Position numbers and translations under genes: made by a program
The notes under the pieces: model-generated
What the model was told of the DNA's origin: nothing
The model's database searches: none
Seen by the model: the letters and a program-made list of their open reading frames with translations, nothing else
Source of the DNA: Taiwanofungus camphoratus
Lineage: Eukaryota; Basidiomycota; Agaricomycetes; Polyporales; Taiwanofungaceae
Direction: 5' to 3'
NCBI GenBank assembly: GCA_003999685.1
Contig: CP021227.1
Coordinates: 1,488,001-1,552,000, forward strand
Length of the DNA: 64,000 bases
Part shown: one piece after another, positions 1-11,448 of the stretch
Position numbering within the stretch: the first letter of the stretch is position 1
How the letters are laid out: each line of letters opens with the position of its first letter

Positions 1-892
1 TGTCATCCAACCTACCGAAATAGCATTTGCATCCAGCGAACTGGTAGACATGATCTATCGTTGCCGTCTGAACCGCCTCAACCAGTTCCCCGCTTTCCTC
101 AACATTCACATGCGTAACTCGCGGCAAAACGCTCAGCTGCTTGCTCTCATGTGTGGTCTCGATGAGATTCTTTATTCAGGACAGGCAATGCCACAGGAAG
201 ACGAGGAATGGGCATACCAAAATGGGATGAAATTGACTAATCTTTTCGGCAGTACGGAATGTGGCGCCATGCTCTTATCCGTCCGCGGTGGGGGACGACC
301 CAACCCTCCCCTTCGCCCGATGCAGGGAGTCTCGTATGGATTCTTCCCTACTTGGTCCGAGTCCGAGATTGGCTACCAAAATGCAAACACACGTTTCCTG
401 GAGCTCGTCATCCTCGGCGAGTCTGGCGACTGTCCGGACGCTTCGGTTCGCAGTGCCGACGGGCATTACCACACGGGTGATCTCTTCATCGAGGTCTCAC
501 CTGGTGCGTATATCTCCCGTGGGCGCAACGACGACTGGATCAAGAGCGCGACCGGGCTTCGGTGCGACACGAAGGCGATCGAGGATAACGTTCGTGCCAC
601 TTGCAGTAAGCTGGTCGCCGACTGCATTGTCGTGGGCAGCGGGCGGCCCTCCCCTGTGCTATTTGTGGAACCGAGGATCTCGATGGACGAGAGAAAACTC
701 AAAAAGGAAATCATCTGTAAAATAAGGCATTTCCACGCCAGGAGGTACCTGCACGAGCGGATCGTTTCCTCCAACATGGTCTTGGTTGTTCCCGCAGGTA
801 CTCTGCCGCGTACGGCAACGAAAGGAAATATACGACGGCGAGTGGTCGAGGACACGTTCAAGGCGGAACTAGATCGGATTTTCAATGCATGA
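1..892 (+). CDS. Adenylate-forming enzyme, 3' part only (left copy)
   Basis: This is the C-terminal part of an AMP-binding (ANL superfamily) enzyme, which activates a carboxylic acid as an acyl-adenylate. The 5' part lies outside the window. Visible motifs, in order, are FGSTECG (the GTE-type motif), YHTGDLF with its nucleotide-binding Asp, GRNDDWIKSATG (the hinge region), and LPRTATKGN with the expected catalytic lysine. The frame then stops, with no carrier or reductase domain after it. The sequence differs from the full-length twin at 24,116-25,831 at only a handful of residues. No break is seen in the visible part. The substrate cannot be read from the sequence. Confidence 0.85.
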   Translation, partial: VIQPTEIAFASSELVDMIYRCRLNRLNQFPAFLNIHMRNSRQNAQLLALMCGLDEILYSGQAMPQEDEEWAYQNGMKLTNLFGSTECGAMLLSVRGGGRPNPPLRPMQGVSYGFFPTWSESEIGYQNANTRFLELVILGESGDCPDASVRSADGHYHTGDLFIEVSPGAYISRGRNDDWIKSATGLRCDTKAIEDNVRATCSKLVADCIVVGSGRPSPVLFVEPRISMDERKLKKEIICKIRHFHARRYLHERIVSSNMVLVVPAGTLPRTATKGNIRRRVVEDTFKAELDRIFNA

Positions 893-3201
893 GAACATGG
901 ATCATCTTTCGAGTGCAGATGATCTTCGTGTGGACCTTGCATATTTGATTATTCTTATTCGCAAGTTCCTCCTGCGTGGTTATATAATGATATGAACCTA
1001 ATTACTTCAGACCAGATTCATGTAATGTACTTTACAGCGATAATTATTATTGTTCGCCATCACTCTTAGTCACCGCTACTTTTGAACAACAAAATGGCAT
1101 GTCGAACTTTTAATAAAATACCTATCCATCTAGCCAAAATACTCCATTGATCATGAAGATCAATTCCACCAGAGCGATTTTTCTGAGCGATACTTTTCAA
1201 TTTCGTCACCTGACATTATCATCCCTAAGTGGGTCACCTATTTAGGCAATACCATTTCCATATATGTACCATTGGCGATACCCGTACTGAAAATAGATGT
1301 ATATTCTTCGTTCAACCGCCAATTTTGCCGCTGCACAAAAGTGGCGGTGACTAAATGTCCTGCACCATAAGGGAGGGACCCGAGCCAATATTGTTGGCAG
1401 AACGCCCGGCTGCCCCTCCCAGATAACAGCGTCGGTGACGGCGGCACGCTCGCGGAGGGGCTCACGCGCATCAGCGTAAGTGCTCGCCTCTCGAGGTATG
1501 ACTTCGAGTTCAAGAGAACTGCTTGTCGTGATGTTGCATGGCAATAGTTTCAAGAAGAGTCAGGCGGCTCATGTAGCTCAGCCCGGCGTGTCGAACTGGA
1601 CGAACGATGGCGGGAGCACTTACACAGAGGCGTGCTGTTGAGTGACTGGGCGGACTTCTGATGGCAGGCCTTGTAGAACTCGGACTACAAGGAGGGGTAC
1701 AAGAGGCGCTGATCGCCTCCTTCAGCACGTGCCGACAGTGGACGATCGACGAAGATACTTCTGTGCAAATTCTCCTGAGCATGAGTGGGCGTGATGTGGG
1801 GCCGACAGACTAGATTCTCCCTATGACTTATCCACATCTGTATACCTAGTCCTCTTTGTAGCGGAGCATGTATGTATTGTAGTATCAGGGCTCTTGACGA
1901 CGTTGGAGTGTAGACTCGCTGTCGTTCCAGTCCACGACTTGGATGTCAGGCTTGCGAACTGCAGCTGGCTGTATGCGTCTTAGGTGGTCTCCAGGACGCG
2001 TGCGAGGGGGGACCAGCAACGCTCCCGAGAAGGCAACATGAGGACGCTTGCAGTGGCGCTGCCGGCAGAGTGTAGTCGTACGGTAGGGTGAGTTGGGAGC
2101 TGAGCTCGATGCGCAGGCAGCCCAGGCCGCCTTGGTGGTGGAGCACAAAGAGGAGTCTGCACACGATCGCGCCCATTCCATTGCTGGATAAGAACCAACC
2201 TCGAAGCCCAAAACGACAGCGGGGATACAGACAGGGAAGAGGACACAAGTAGAGGACACTTGTGGCCTCGAAACCCACAGAAGTCGCCAACGGGACTGGG
2301 GGTCCTAGTGGACAGTGGCGCCACACACCTCTTCCAGTTGCGTCCTGGACCAAGCAGCGGGTAGCGACGTGAACGAAAGATCGTCGACGGCAGGTTCGCA
2401 GAAAGGTGTCGACACCCTGAGCTGAGCTCACGAATCGGTATGGCGCGATGAGATATTTCCGCCTGCTGTCCCTCAGTACTTGGGCCCGATGGCCGCAGAC
2501 CTCATTGGCGCGCGCACACCTAGCAGAACACCTTAATTCGAGTGCGCGTCCGGACCAGCAGCACCTGTGACGGCCTCGCTCGTGCCTCCGGATATCTCCA
2601 TACATGGTTTCAGCTCCTTGGTATCGGGTGTCTCGGTGTAATACGGACTTGGGGGCCTGCCTTGCAGATTGTGACCAGCGTATTCAGAGGAACGGTATGA
2701 CGCGAGCCACATTGAACTTGAGTATGATCGAGTGATTCGCAAGGCCTCGGAAAAGACGCGGGGAACAGAGCGGAGGAATTCCAGCATTGGCTGCGTCCGA
2801 CGCAAGATCTCCCAGCCAGCTAGAGAAATGAACATGGTGGTAGGTAAAATACAATGAATAGCAGGACATCGCTGGTAGGGAGACTGGTAATTTTGTAAAT
2901 GACGTATGACCGCAAATTTCTGGATCAATGATTTAAGAGTTGTTGTCCGTCCCAGGCGAGCCGTGAGTTGGGTCATTCAGGTTGGAAGGATGGATAGTGG
3001 GGCTGACCGGATCGAAGTGAACGCGGAAATGGATGTATGGGGAAAAATGGAAGATGGTATAAGGGTCTAATTCAGCCTCTGAATGATGGGAGATATGTGT
3101 TCCTCCGGAATGTGCTACTGTTTCCACCTGGGCGACGATCATGACACAGCGTGCTGTCTAGTCGTGTCTAGAGTGAAAAAATCAGCACTGCGGAAGGAAT
3201 A
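893..3201. other. Unassigned block between the two arm genes
   Basis: About 2.3 kb with no gene I can recognise. Several overlapping ORFs of 60-220 codons lie mainly on the minus strand, but none has a family signature or a clear exon structure. The block is well conserved, with small indels, in the other arm (21,925-24,115). Part of it (about 1,400-1,950) recurs in more diverged form at 5,380-5,910. The first 300 bases are AT-rich and are probably the 3' flank of the adenylation gene. It may hold a decayed gene or mobile element, but nothing identifies one. Confidence 0.5.
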
Positions 3202-4805
3202 TTAGAATCGTTGTTCAAAACGCAGTAGTATCAGGTCGACATACGAAAGGATGTTACGTAAATTTAACATGGGAAACTGTGCTCCGAATTCTTCATTCCA
3301 TAGACTCCGGTACCTGGCAGTGATCTTTGACGAAAGGGGAAATGTTATGTACGGGATCTTGAAAAAGACCTTCTGGAATTTCGTGAATTTGTGAAGGATA
3401 TGATCGTTATGCAAGCAAAGCTTTTCGGTGAACAGCGCTAGCGCTACGTCTAAATCGGTAACTTCGCGTAGCCACGAACGGACCTGTAAATAAACTGTGA
3501 TACGCTGCAAATGTTTGGATGTGATCTGAGAGAAAATTTGAGACATCCAACCCAAGTCAACATTCTCCAAAAGCCGATGAAATTCGACTGGCTCCTCTGT
3601 AACTTCCACAATCAAATAAAGATCCAGAGTCGTAAGATTTACATTCGTAGCCAGGTTCAGCTGTTGTGCTGTTTGAGAGATGAGTATTGACAGTACGATG
3701 GGCCCATGACAGTAGCGCACCAACTATCTCCTGCGCTCGCACATCAGAGTTATCTTCAATATCTAGAGTTAATTGGACATGTCGGAGGGATGCGCCAGCC
3801 GCCCGCCAAAGTCGTCCCGTTTGCCACGTCTCCATACGCGCCATGGTCGCAAGAGGCAAGATGACAGATTCGAGGTTACGATCGAGGTGCACAGCATTCA
3901 AAAGTCCAAGCATACTGCCAGTGTGCAATTCAGTACGCGATACCCACTGAAGGTCAATGTGTCTCAGTTTCATACGTGACTCAAACTTTACCAATGTCCG
4001 TGCATTGACATGGTCATTTCGCCAGTCTATCGCGTGACAGCCCAAGGTCTGCAGGTTTGGGAATGCACAAAGAAGTCGTCCAAATTGGTGAAGAGTGGGG
4101 AAAGTGATTGAAGACAAATCGAGCCTCGTGATGGACATAAAACCTGAAAGGTACCGATAGAAGCTGGAATGGGGGACAGTTTGCGGCCAACCAATTTCAA
4201 ATTGCTGTAGAGAAAGGGTTTCAACATTCGGAAGCCTCCGCACAAACATTGACGGGAACATCGTCAGATGGGAAGTACGCGAAGGTCGATGATAGAAGTC
4301 CCCTTCTATGTGGACAGTTCTCACAAAAGTACCCAAGGACGGCCTCATGGCCATCAGCTTTTCAAAACCTAGCACGCCTTTTCGACTAGTAAAGGCAACA
4401 CTGGCGAGAAGGACCGCACGACTTCTTGTATACCATGACCTACAGGTCAGAGCACAAGCCTGCAGAGCCCTATGCTTCTCTTTAAAGCGGGATTTTGGTT
4501 CATAAGGCACCAAGGGGAGTAAGCGGCCTATGATTTGCTCGAAAATTTCTACGGGAAAGGTTTCCTGCACAATTGGCCAGTATAACGATCAATATATCAA
4601 AGGCGATGCACAGGGCCGCATTTGAGTCCCTACTTGTCTAGCACATGTTATCATAGTTTCTCCAATCAATCCGTGTACGGATTTATTGACATCGTCGGCG
4701 AATGATGTATTTTCCCGAACCTGAATATATGAATCAAACCAAGTTCGACGTGACTCTGCGCAGTAGACTCACAACAGACGAGCCATGGTGCTCCTGACCG
4801 GCCAT
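3202..4805 (-). CDS. F-box protein (intact left copy)
   Basis: A four-exon model, 4805-4773, 4720-4634, 4564-3721 and 3668-3202, keeps phase throughout and gives 476 residues. The start MAGQEHHGSSV is followed by an F-box-like stretch, FPVEIFEQIIGRLLP, and ALTCRSWYTRSR at about residues 42-90. After these come leucine-rich, repeat-like segments such as RRLPNVETLSLQ, FMSITRLDLSS and FPNLQTLGC. F-box proteins recruit substrates to SCF ubiquitin ligases through Skp1, and this lineage-expanded fungal type usually has unknown targets. The last intron is 52 nt and is conserved in the broken copy at 20,365-21,924. No stop or frame break is seen. The identity of the family is more certain than the exact start. 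Confidence 0.82.
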
Positions 4806-5379
4806 GACGTCGGATACAGTGGATAGCGTGTGGTAGCAATCGTAGAGAAGGAAAGCGACGAGTAACTGAAATCTGGAAGGAAGACAGGATTATATTTTTA
4901 TCTTCATTCTCCAAGTTTCCTTGCCTCGAGGCATTCCTGTGCTATCCGAAGACGAGTGCGTACTCACTAGAAGCACGGTAGGTACGAACGACAGGGATCG
5001 ATAAGCACCTCGTTATCGGCTCATGCAGACATCTGACACAGAGTATTGCCTAGGACCCTGTTCCTGCCAGCTCGGTTCAACAAGCAGGTGCCAGAATGAA
5101 TTGACACAAGAACCCATTCATGTACACAAGAACCCATACAACCAAACAAAACGCACGCAAGTTTCTGTTCGAACGGTAATCATATCTCAGCGCACAACTT
5201 GAGCTGATGAGTAGACAAAACCACAATGGATACCGTGAGCAGCAAGGACTGGCCATGGGTACGCCACGGTGACAGGTCTGGGCTTAGAAAAGAAGGCGTA
5301 GAAGAGTCATAGTCAAGATGGGACATTGGCATGTGCGCACATATGTACTTGAGGAAAGCTATCAAGTACGACACCTGTT

Positions 5380-5910
5380 CACGCCCGGCGCGCCTGGATC
5401 CGACCCCATTCGTGCATCGTTGCCCCTCCAGGACCCAGACCGCAGCTGGCACGCTCGTAAATCAGCGTGAGGGCTTGCGTCTCGAGATAAAATCGCGATA
5501 AGAAGCGTTACTACGATCGTGCAAGGCGAGGTGTGCGCAATTCAGAGGAATTAGAGGGTCAGGCAGAAGCGAGCCAAAGATTGGCCTTGCCGCGGAGATC
5601 GAATAAGACGAATGGGAGCATGAGCACTATACAACGGTCTCCGTCATATTGTCAAGTGGTTTCGTGAGTTTTGACATAGGAGACTCGTAGAATTCGTGGG
5701 TACAAGAGGCATAAGTCATGTTCCTCAACCCGTGCCCTGAGTGCGACGTGGTGGATTCGACCGAAGACATTTTTCCTTGTGAATCAGACATACTCGAGTG
5801 TACCCCAGTCCTCTTTGTAGAAGGGCGTGTATTTCGCGTGTGCATATTGTAATACCAGGATTCTCGACGACCTTGGTGCGCAGTCCTGTTGTCGTTCTAG
5901 TGGATCAGAT
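5380..5910 (+). repeat. Third, diverged copy of the arm block 1,400-1,950
   Basis: Short matching runs occur in the same order in the two places. Examples are AGTCCTCTTTGTAG at 1,849 and 5,807, then CTTGACGACGTTGG versus CTCGACGACCTTGG, GTCGTTC and GATGTCAGG, and upstream CTCTCGAG versus GTCTCGAG. The copy lies just inside the end of the left arm of duplication A and has no reverse partner near 19,950. It is much more diverged than the two arms are from each other, so it is older. No function is visible. Confidence 0.6.
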
Positions 5911-6579
5911 GTCAGGACCTCATCGCCGTGGGTAGACTCCAAGACTGTAAGCTGGCAACACTACGTTTCGGTACCAGAAAAAGACGCACGGGCGTTCTGC
6001 AGCGGCGAAATTATTCGGAATCCATAGGTTGAAGGGAGCATCTGGTCTGCCTGAAAAGACTAATCCCGCACGGAAAACTCACCTACTCCGAGTACAAGTC
6101 ATTGACTCACTGCTATATCCTGTGGTATGTCCTGTGGACTATAGCGCTATCATGACCTACTCCCCCATGGACAAAGGCCTGCCCTTGGGTGATCATCGAT
6201 CAAGCTTCAAGCTTGAGGCCTCAGCGCTCTGCAGCCCTCGGGCCTCACCCATTTGGTCATGTGACACTAGCGATGTCTGCGGTGTATGGGCTTCAGAGCT
6301 TCCGTCAACGCTTTCGGTGCTTCACATGACTTGATAATCACATATTGGCACATAGTAAGAACAGACGGAAAGGCGTCTCACAGCCAAGGGAGATATCCCA
6401 ATCTGTTTCCCCACACAAGCTTCAGTCGTGGTCATTGTCACCTCGAGCTCATATTGCCAAGCTGTGCGCCACTGTGATGACCACTTGTTCTATTGGTCGG
6501 TGTCTTTCAACGCATCTCATATACAAGAGTCAAAATCCGCTGACGGAGCTGGACCATCGTGATATGGCCTTGTAATAGC
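5911..6579. other. No gene seen
   Basis: About 670 bases with only short overlapping ORFs. A near-palindrome built around two HindIII-like motifs (TCAAGCTTCAAGCTTGA) lies at about 6,200. No family resemblance, RNA gene or clear promoter motif is seen. Confidence 0.5.
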
Positions 6580-8118
6580 AGTCATCAACGAAGGAGTACC
6601 AGGCATAGTATCTGACCATCTCCTCTGCTTTCCACCAGAGATCTTGTACGATATACTTGGAGATGCGATTGCGGGGTATATTCACGAACTTTTCATGGAG
6701 CCACTGCAAAGTGTGGAGGCTTGTCGTGAGAAGCTGGAGCCGAACCCTATCCCAGCTTTCTCCGGGTCTCACATCAATTCCGGGAAACGACATTCAAGGT
6801 GTTATACGACGCGCTTGCGATCGTGCGAGACCATGATGGCACGTGACCCGTAGATTTTTTGTCCTTGTCTTCATAGAATCAATTTAGCCTTATAAAGTCT
6901 ACCCAAGGACTCGTGGAAAAGCATCGAGTTCGTGCAGAAGCAGATATTCCTAGCCCAACGCGACGACTCGGATGCCTTCAAGCGACATGTTGAGTCAGGT
7001 AGTGACATTAAGATCTCCGAGCCACTGGCAACGTATCAGTATCTGTGCATCTTTGAGGGCTGCACTCGTGCGTTGCTTCGAGGAGTCGAACCAGCATTAG
7101 ATTGGGACCGTGATGAGATGAACCAACGTGGACTCGACCTTTGCAGCTCTTTCGTCAGGTATTGTGCATCTGTCTTGTGGTTTCGAGAGGGGATAGAAGT
7201 GATCACCTTCTGCACTGTGGGTAGGCATTTAGTTTTACGAAGGTCAAATAGGGTGAGACATATCTTCTAGTGACAATGTTTGGCGACATACGAATGCAAA
7301 TATCGGGTATCTTCGAGCCTTTGCAAGTAATGGGTGTAATTGAAGTACTCGCTCTCGCGGGACCTGGAGTACGGCATTTTCTCAATTCCAAATTGTTTAA
7401 AAAATGAATCAAGCGCGATTCAAGGATCTACTTGTACATGCAACGGCTGAAGTCATTCGTAGGGTTTTACAGACCCTCGCATCTGCCTCTCATGCGTTGC
7501 CTCCCTCTACTATCAGGTTGGGGCACATGGAAAAGTGCGATTCTGCTTTAGTCACGGAAGATGTACTCGCCGTACGTTCCAGATACGTCCCGTCTCTCTC
7601 AGTCCCATTTGGACGCTGCCGTTCCAAGTGCAGCAAAATCATATCGGCCATATGGATGATTCAAGACTGCAAGATCCTTTCACAGGGCGAGGCGGTGAAT
7701 AAGTTAGCCCAAGCCTTGCTTGACGAATGGTTACCAGCTGCGATGCCCCAGAGAACATGGCCCCTCTCAAGACGTATGTCGATATCCTGACACAGGAACG
7801 TATCAAGACTACCTACTTGGTTTATAAGGCATTGAATGTAAGTGATGCAAGATATGTAATTGGTTCGAGACGTGCAGTGCTCATCAGTATATACTGCTAG
7901 CGCATAGCCACTTCGGGCCGCTGAGGCAGTTATATTTTTTGATGAGCAGTGGGACCGCTGACATTGGAATCGAATGGCCAGGGCGAAGTCTGTTCAACAG
8001 TGGTCCAGAAGTTCCGAATGTGAGTATCCCGCTCGTGGCAGTATCAAGACATGAGACAGTTCCCAAGATCGCTTAAAATGGCATCATACAGTTCCTTGCA
8101 AATCCAAAACCCGTGTAA
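6580..8118 (+). pseudogene. Decayed F-box-like gene
   Basis: Coding traces run in order on the plus strand. FPPEILYDILGDAIAGYIHE at about 6,638 resembles the PPE-type F-box N-terminus common in Agaricomycetes. It is followed by FLRVSHQFRETTFKVLYDA (about 6,760), IEFVQKQIFLAQRDDSDAFK (about 6,920), DEWLPAAMP (about 7,725), KTYVDILTQERIKTTYLVYK (about 7,775), LRQLYFLMSSGTADIGIEWP (about 7,920) and a short last exon ending FLANPKPV at 8,118. Neighbouring pieces sit in different frames near 6,745 and 7,750, and in-frame stops lie between exons near 6,850-6,890. At least two or three lesions are needed, so it looks inactive. The minus-strand ORF at 6,530-6,793 is a shadow of it. Confidence 0.55.
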
Positions 8119-8680
8119 TGCTATAATTTGATGAAACATATATATCTCAGAATGTAAATTTGTCCAATCTGTGATAACGTTTGCGTACGTGGCGTGCACA
8201 TCGTCACTCTGGTACACTTACATGGCAATTTCAGCCACTGGCAGCATCTTCGGTCTGACCTGTTATTCAAGAATAAGTCTTACTTTTGAATGCTTGGACG
8301 AACATCGTACGTCATGAAGAAGGTCTAATTACCATGATGCGTCGTCCAACATTAAGCCTGTCCTAAGGCCTCATACCAGGGGAGCGGCATGTTGGGTAAT
8401 GGTTGGTCAGCATTCACTCCATGCTTAATTGATCTGACGCAAGCTATCGTGGAGACCATAGTCCTCAAAATGAAGAATAATATTCCTGGAATCCGGTCAT
8501 TACAAAGCCGTTTCCACGAATCTAGCGGACTAGCGAAGACACCTTCGCCCTGAATTACTACATTACCCCATTGGACAATGGTCAGTAAATAACACTTTCT
8601 TCCGGAACCTGTCTACAGGTGCCACATGTTTGCATGTGCCCATCAAGAGCACGGGGTATATAACATCGCAGTCGTCATGT
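8119..8680. other. No gene seen
   Basis: About 560 bases between the decayed F-box-like gene and the 3' end of the betaine-lipid synthase, which converge here. It is AT-rich with short ORFs only and is probably 3' flanking sequence of both genes. Confidence 0.5.
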
Positions 8681-11448
8681 TCATAAGTTAAGTTCTTCAG
8701 GATTATCCAAAGTTCTTGCACCAGCAATCGTATCGTCTGGAACGGGTAGCGCCTTGGAGCAGATCCAAGTCGATGCGTACATGTTCACTCTGTATAACCC
8801 ACCAGTGATTTGGCTGTCAGATAACCAATAACGTGGGGGTAAGGAATACGTGCCTGTCAATACAAGTGCCAGGAAGTCTGGCAGCAACACGCTGGCAGAC
8901 GAATCCTTGTTTCTCGAATGTAGAGATATACCAAGGCTTCAGCCCAGCGCTGCGTAGAAGGACACGTCCGCCAAGTTTCATAGCACGATTCAGCGCTCGA
9001 ATCTCCTATTCATGGCAAACGCAAGACGGGTTTCAGATAACTGAATCGGTAGCCCACGAGACTTACCTTTGTCGCTTCTTGGCCATCTTTGTCAAACCAG
9101 TCCATGTGGTCCATAATCTGTACCGTCCTTAGTATTAGAACGGGTGCCACAATTGACGACGCACCACAGCTATCGTGACCGTCTCGGGCTTGATTCGTGC
9201 CAGGACCTCGACAAACTCATCGGTGTGGATTCGTAAACCATCAAAAGCATCGGACTTGGACAGCTTGGTATGGGCGTCCTGAGAGAGATACGGTGGATGA
9301 CATCTGTCCCAGTATTAGATGTGTACAGAGGCAAAACACTTTATGGGCAGCTGTACCTTGGGGAGTATTTGCCCATCAAGCAGAGACGATAAAAGTAATT
9401 CTCACTCTCGATCAGGCTGTGTTCGGCTACCGGATCTAGTGTGTTGACAACATAACTCCACACAGCGCCCCTCTTGGAGAACGATGTATGCCTCGATGCA
9501 ACATCTTCGACGATCATATCTCGTTGGTTTGTTGGCACGCCGAGCGCTCGCCAAAGGAATTGTTCGTTTGCGACAATGAAGTAGCTTAGGCTTCGGCTAA
9601 GCACAACCGGCCTTATCTTTCGTTGCCAGATCTCCGACTGCTCTTTGACTGTTTTCGCCTCGCAAAGTCGCTTCACTTCCTCGCTGAGACCGAAAACCCA
9701 GAAGAGCCACTTGGTAAGCTTGACCGCGAAGCGAGTTCCGCCCGTTTCATACAGCCCGGCGTGAGCTGTAAATGTGGATTCATTGTCGAGCCAAAACTGG
9801 AATGCCCGTGAGGAGAGGTGGGGCGAAAGCTTCTCCAGAAGGAGTTGCCTGAAATCGGGATGTTTGCCTTCACCGAACAGCTTCCACGTGTCCGCGTAAG
9901 ACAGTGCACGGAACGCCGCAACCTTGAGCTCCAACAGGTGGTTTTGGGTCGGGTTAAGGTCGACCGCATGAATGCTTCGCGGTTTCTGGAGCGCATATGA
10001 GAGCACGTTGTCCCCAGCAGAGGTAATTGCAAACACAACATCATCGGACCCGATGTTGAGCAGCCGCTGATCCTCCATCGGGTCCTCCCACGTGAACGCG
10101 TAGATATACTCGTCGTGGAATTGCGTGTGCTTTGGAAGTGACTCGTCGTAGTATAGCCGCCATCGCTGGTTCTGGTAGAAAAAGGATGGCAAGGGTACGT
10201 TGGTGGCGAGATTGAGGATGGCAGCCTCGAAACCCTTGGAACGCAGCTGGAGACGCGTCTCTCTCGCGGCGGCCTTTTCTGCTTGCATGCGCGCCTCACT
10301 GTAATGGATCGGAGACAGGTATGGACTCTCCGTGGCCAGAGCATCGATCCACTCAGCTGCCTCCCTCCCTAGCGCCCTGGCGCCACCCCAGGTAGCGGTC
10401 CGTTGGCATCCAATCCAGATGTAGTATGGTATCCCCCCAAGCTTATAGTTCCTGTCATTCACCTCTAAGATTGTTCCGAAACGGTACTCGAGGTAGTCTC
10501 GCCGGCCTTCGTCGAGATTGACACGGTCAAATTGGAACCAGGTTCTCCAGAAAAGGCGAGAAAACCAGTTCACGTGACGGGAATGATGGCCGCCGGTGAA
10601 AGTACGAAGGGAATAGCTGGCCTCGGATTGGACGTAGAAATCTACGCATGAAATCAGACCCAAAGGCGAGAGAAGATCGGTCATGGAGTCAAGGACAGAG
10701 TAAAAGCTTGAAGGATTTCAGCGTGGGGTTGCAGGCGATCAGGTCGGTGCTGACTCACTCCGGTATCATGCTTAAAGAGTAAGACATGCTAATATAGTCT
10801 GCCTTGATCTGACATTTCTCTGCATCAACCTCTAAAGAGTGTTCCTCGCTCTCCTCTGATTGAAGTGAGAACGTCCGTGCATCCTGACACACAACTGTAA
10901 CATTCTTCCAGCCCAACTTGTCAAAACGCTGTCGGGCAACTTCACATAAAGAAGGACTGAGATCGACCAGATACACAGCGGAGAAAAAGTCTGGAACAGA
11001 GACAAACGCATTCATCTTTTCAATATTGTAGCCGGTGCCTCCGCCGATCTGAAAGAGAATTAGGTGATGGCCATCTCGGAATCATGAAAATACGTACATC
11101 GACCCAGATTGGTTTCCTATCGCAAGCGTTGGCACGGTATTGTAGCTGGGCTGCTGCAAGTTGAAGCATGTCCTCTCTACCACAGAGAAGAATCCCCCTC
11201 GTGGCATCGTAAATGCTTGCTTGCGTCCGGTAAAAACTCTCGAGCGCGCCTTGCTGCCCTTTCATCGTCTCCTGACCAGAAATCCGACCATCAAATGGCT
11301 TTAGGAAGCATGCGTAACAGAATTTCCAGTAGACCCAAAGCGTATGGCGGAAGAAATAGGTACAGAGGGATATAAGTAAGAGGGGTGCACTGCAGGCCAC
11401 AGCATGATTCCGCAGGTGGGCGAAAGTCTCAGCTATAAGAGATGGCAT
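8681..11448 (-). CDS. BTA1: Betaine lipid synthase, BTA1 type
   Basis: This enzyme makes the phosphorus-free membrane lipid DGTS from diacylglycerol and S-adenosylmethionine in the ER. A seven-exon model (11448-11098, 11048-10759, 10706-9357, 9303-9165, 9117-9067, 9005-8854, 8789-8681) is in phase and gives 813 residues. A hydrophobic N-terminus (LLLISLCTYFF) is followed by a methyltransferase domain with motif I GGGTGYNI and VDLSPSLCEVARQRF, which does the N-methylation. The long BtaA-like DUF3419 part carries FTWEDPMEDQRLLNIGSDD and NVLSYALQKP, and transfers the aminocarboxypropyl group. Near the end are MDHMDWFD and CIDRVNMYAS. The last intron starts with GC (GCACGT), a choice fixed by the protein match. 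Such genes are often induced by phosphate shortage, but no regulatory site was identified here. Confidence 0.93.

Larger units (their letters stand above)
1..5218 (+). repeat. Inverted duplication A, left arm
   Basis: This segment reappears in reverse orientation at 19,951-25,007. It carries the 3' part of an adenylate-forming enzyme gene, a block of unknown content and a complete F-box gene. The match ends close to 5,218, after a shared stretch reading GATGAGTAGACA, beyond which the two sides are unrelated. The outer end lies beyond the window. The adenylation part matches almost base for base, while the F-box part is clearly more diverged. Confidence 0.93.

Noticed and set aside
893-3201. 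The arm block as a retroelement or other coding mobile element
   Set aside because: No polymerase, integrase, transposase or terminal-repeat pattern could be recognised in any frame.
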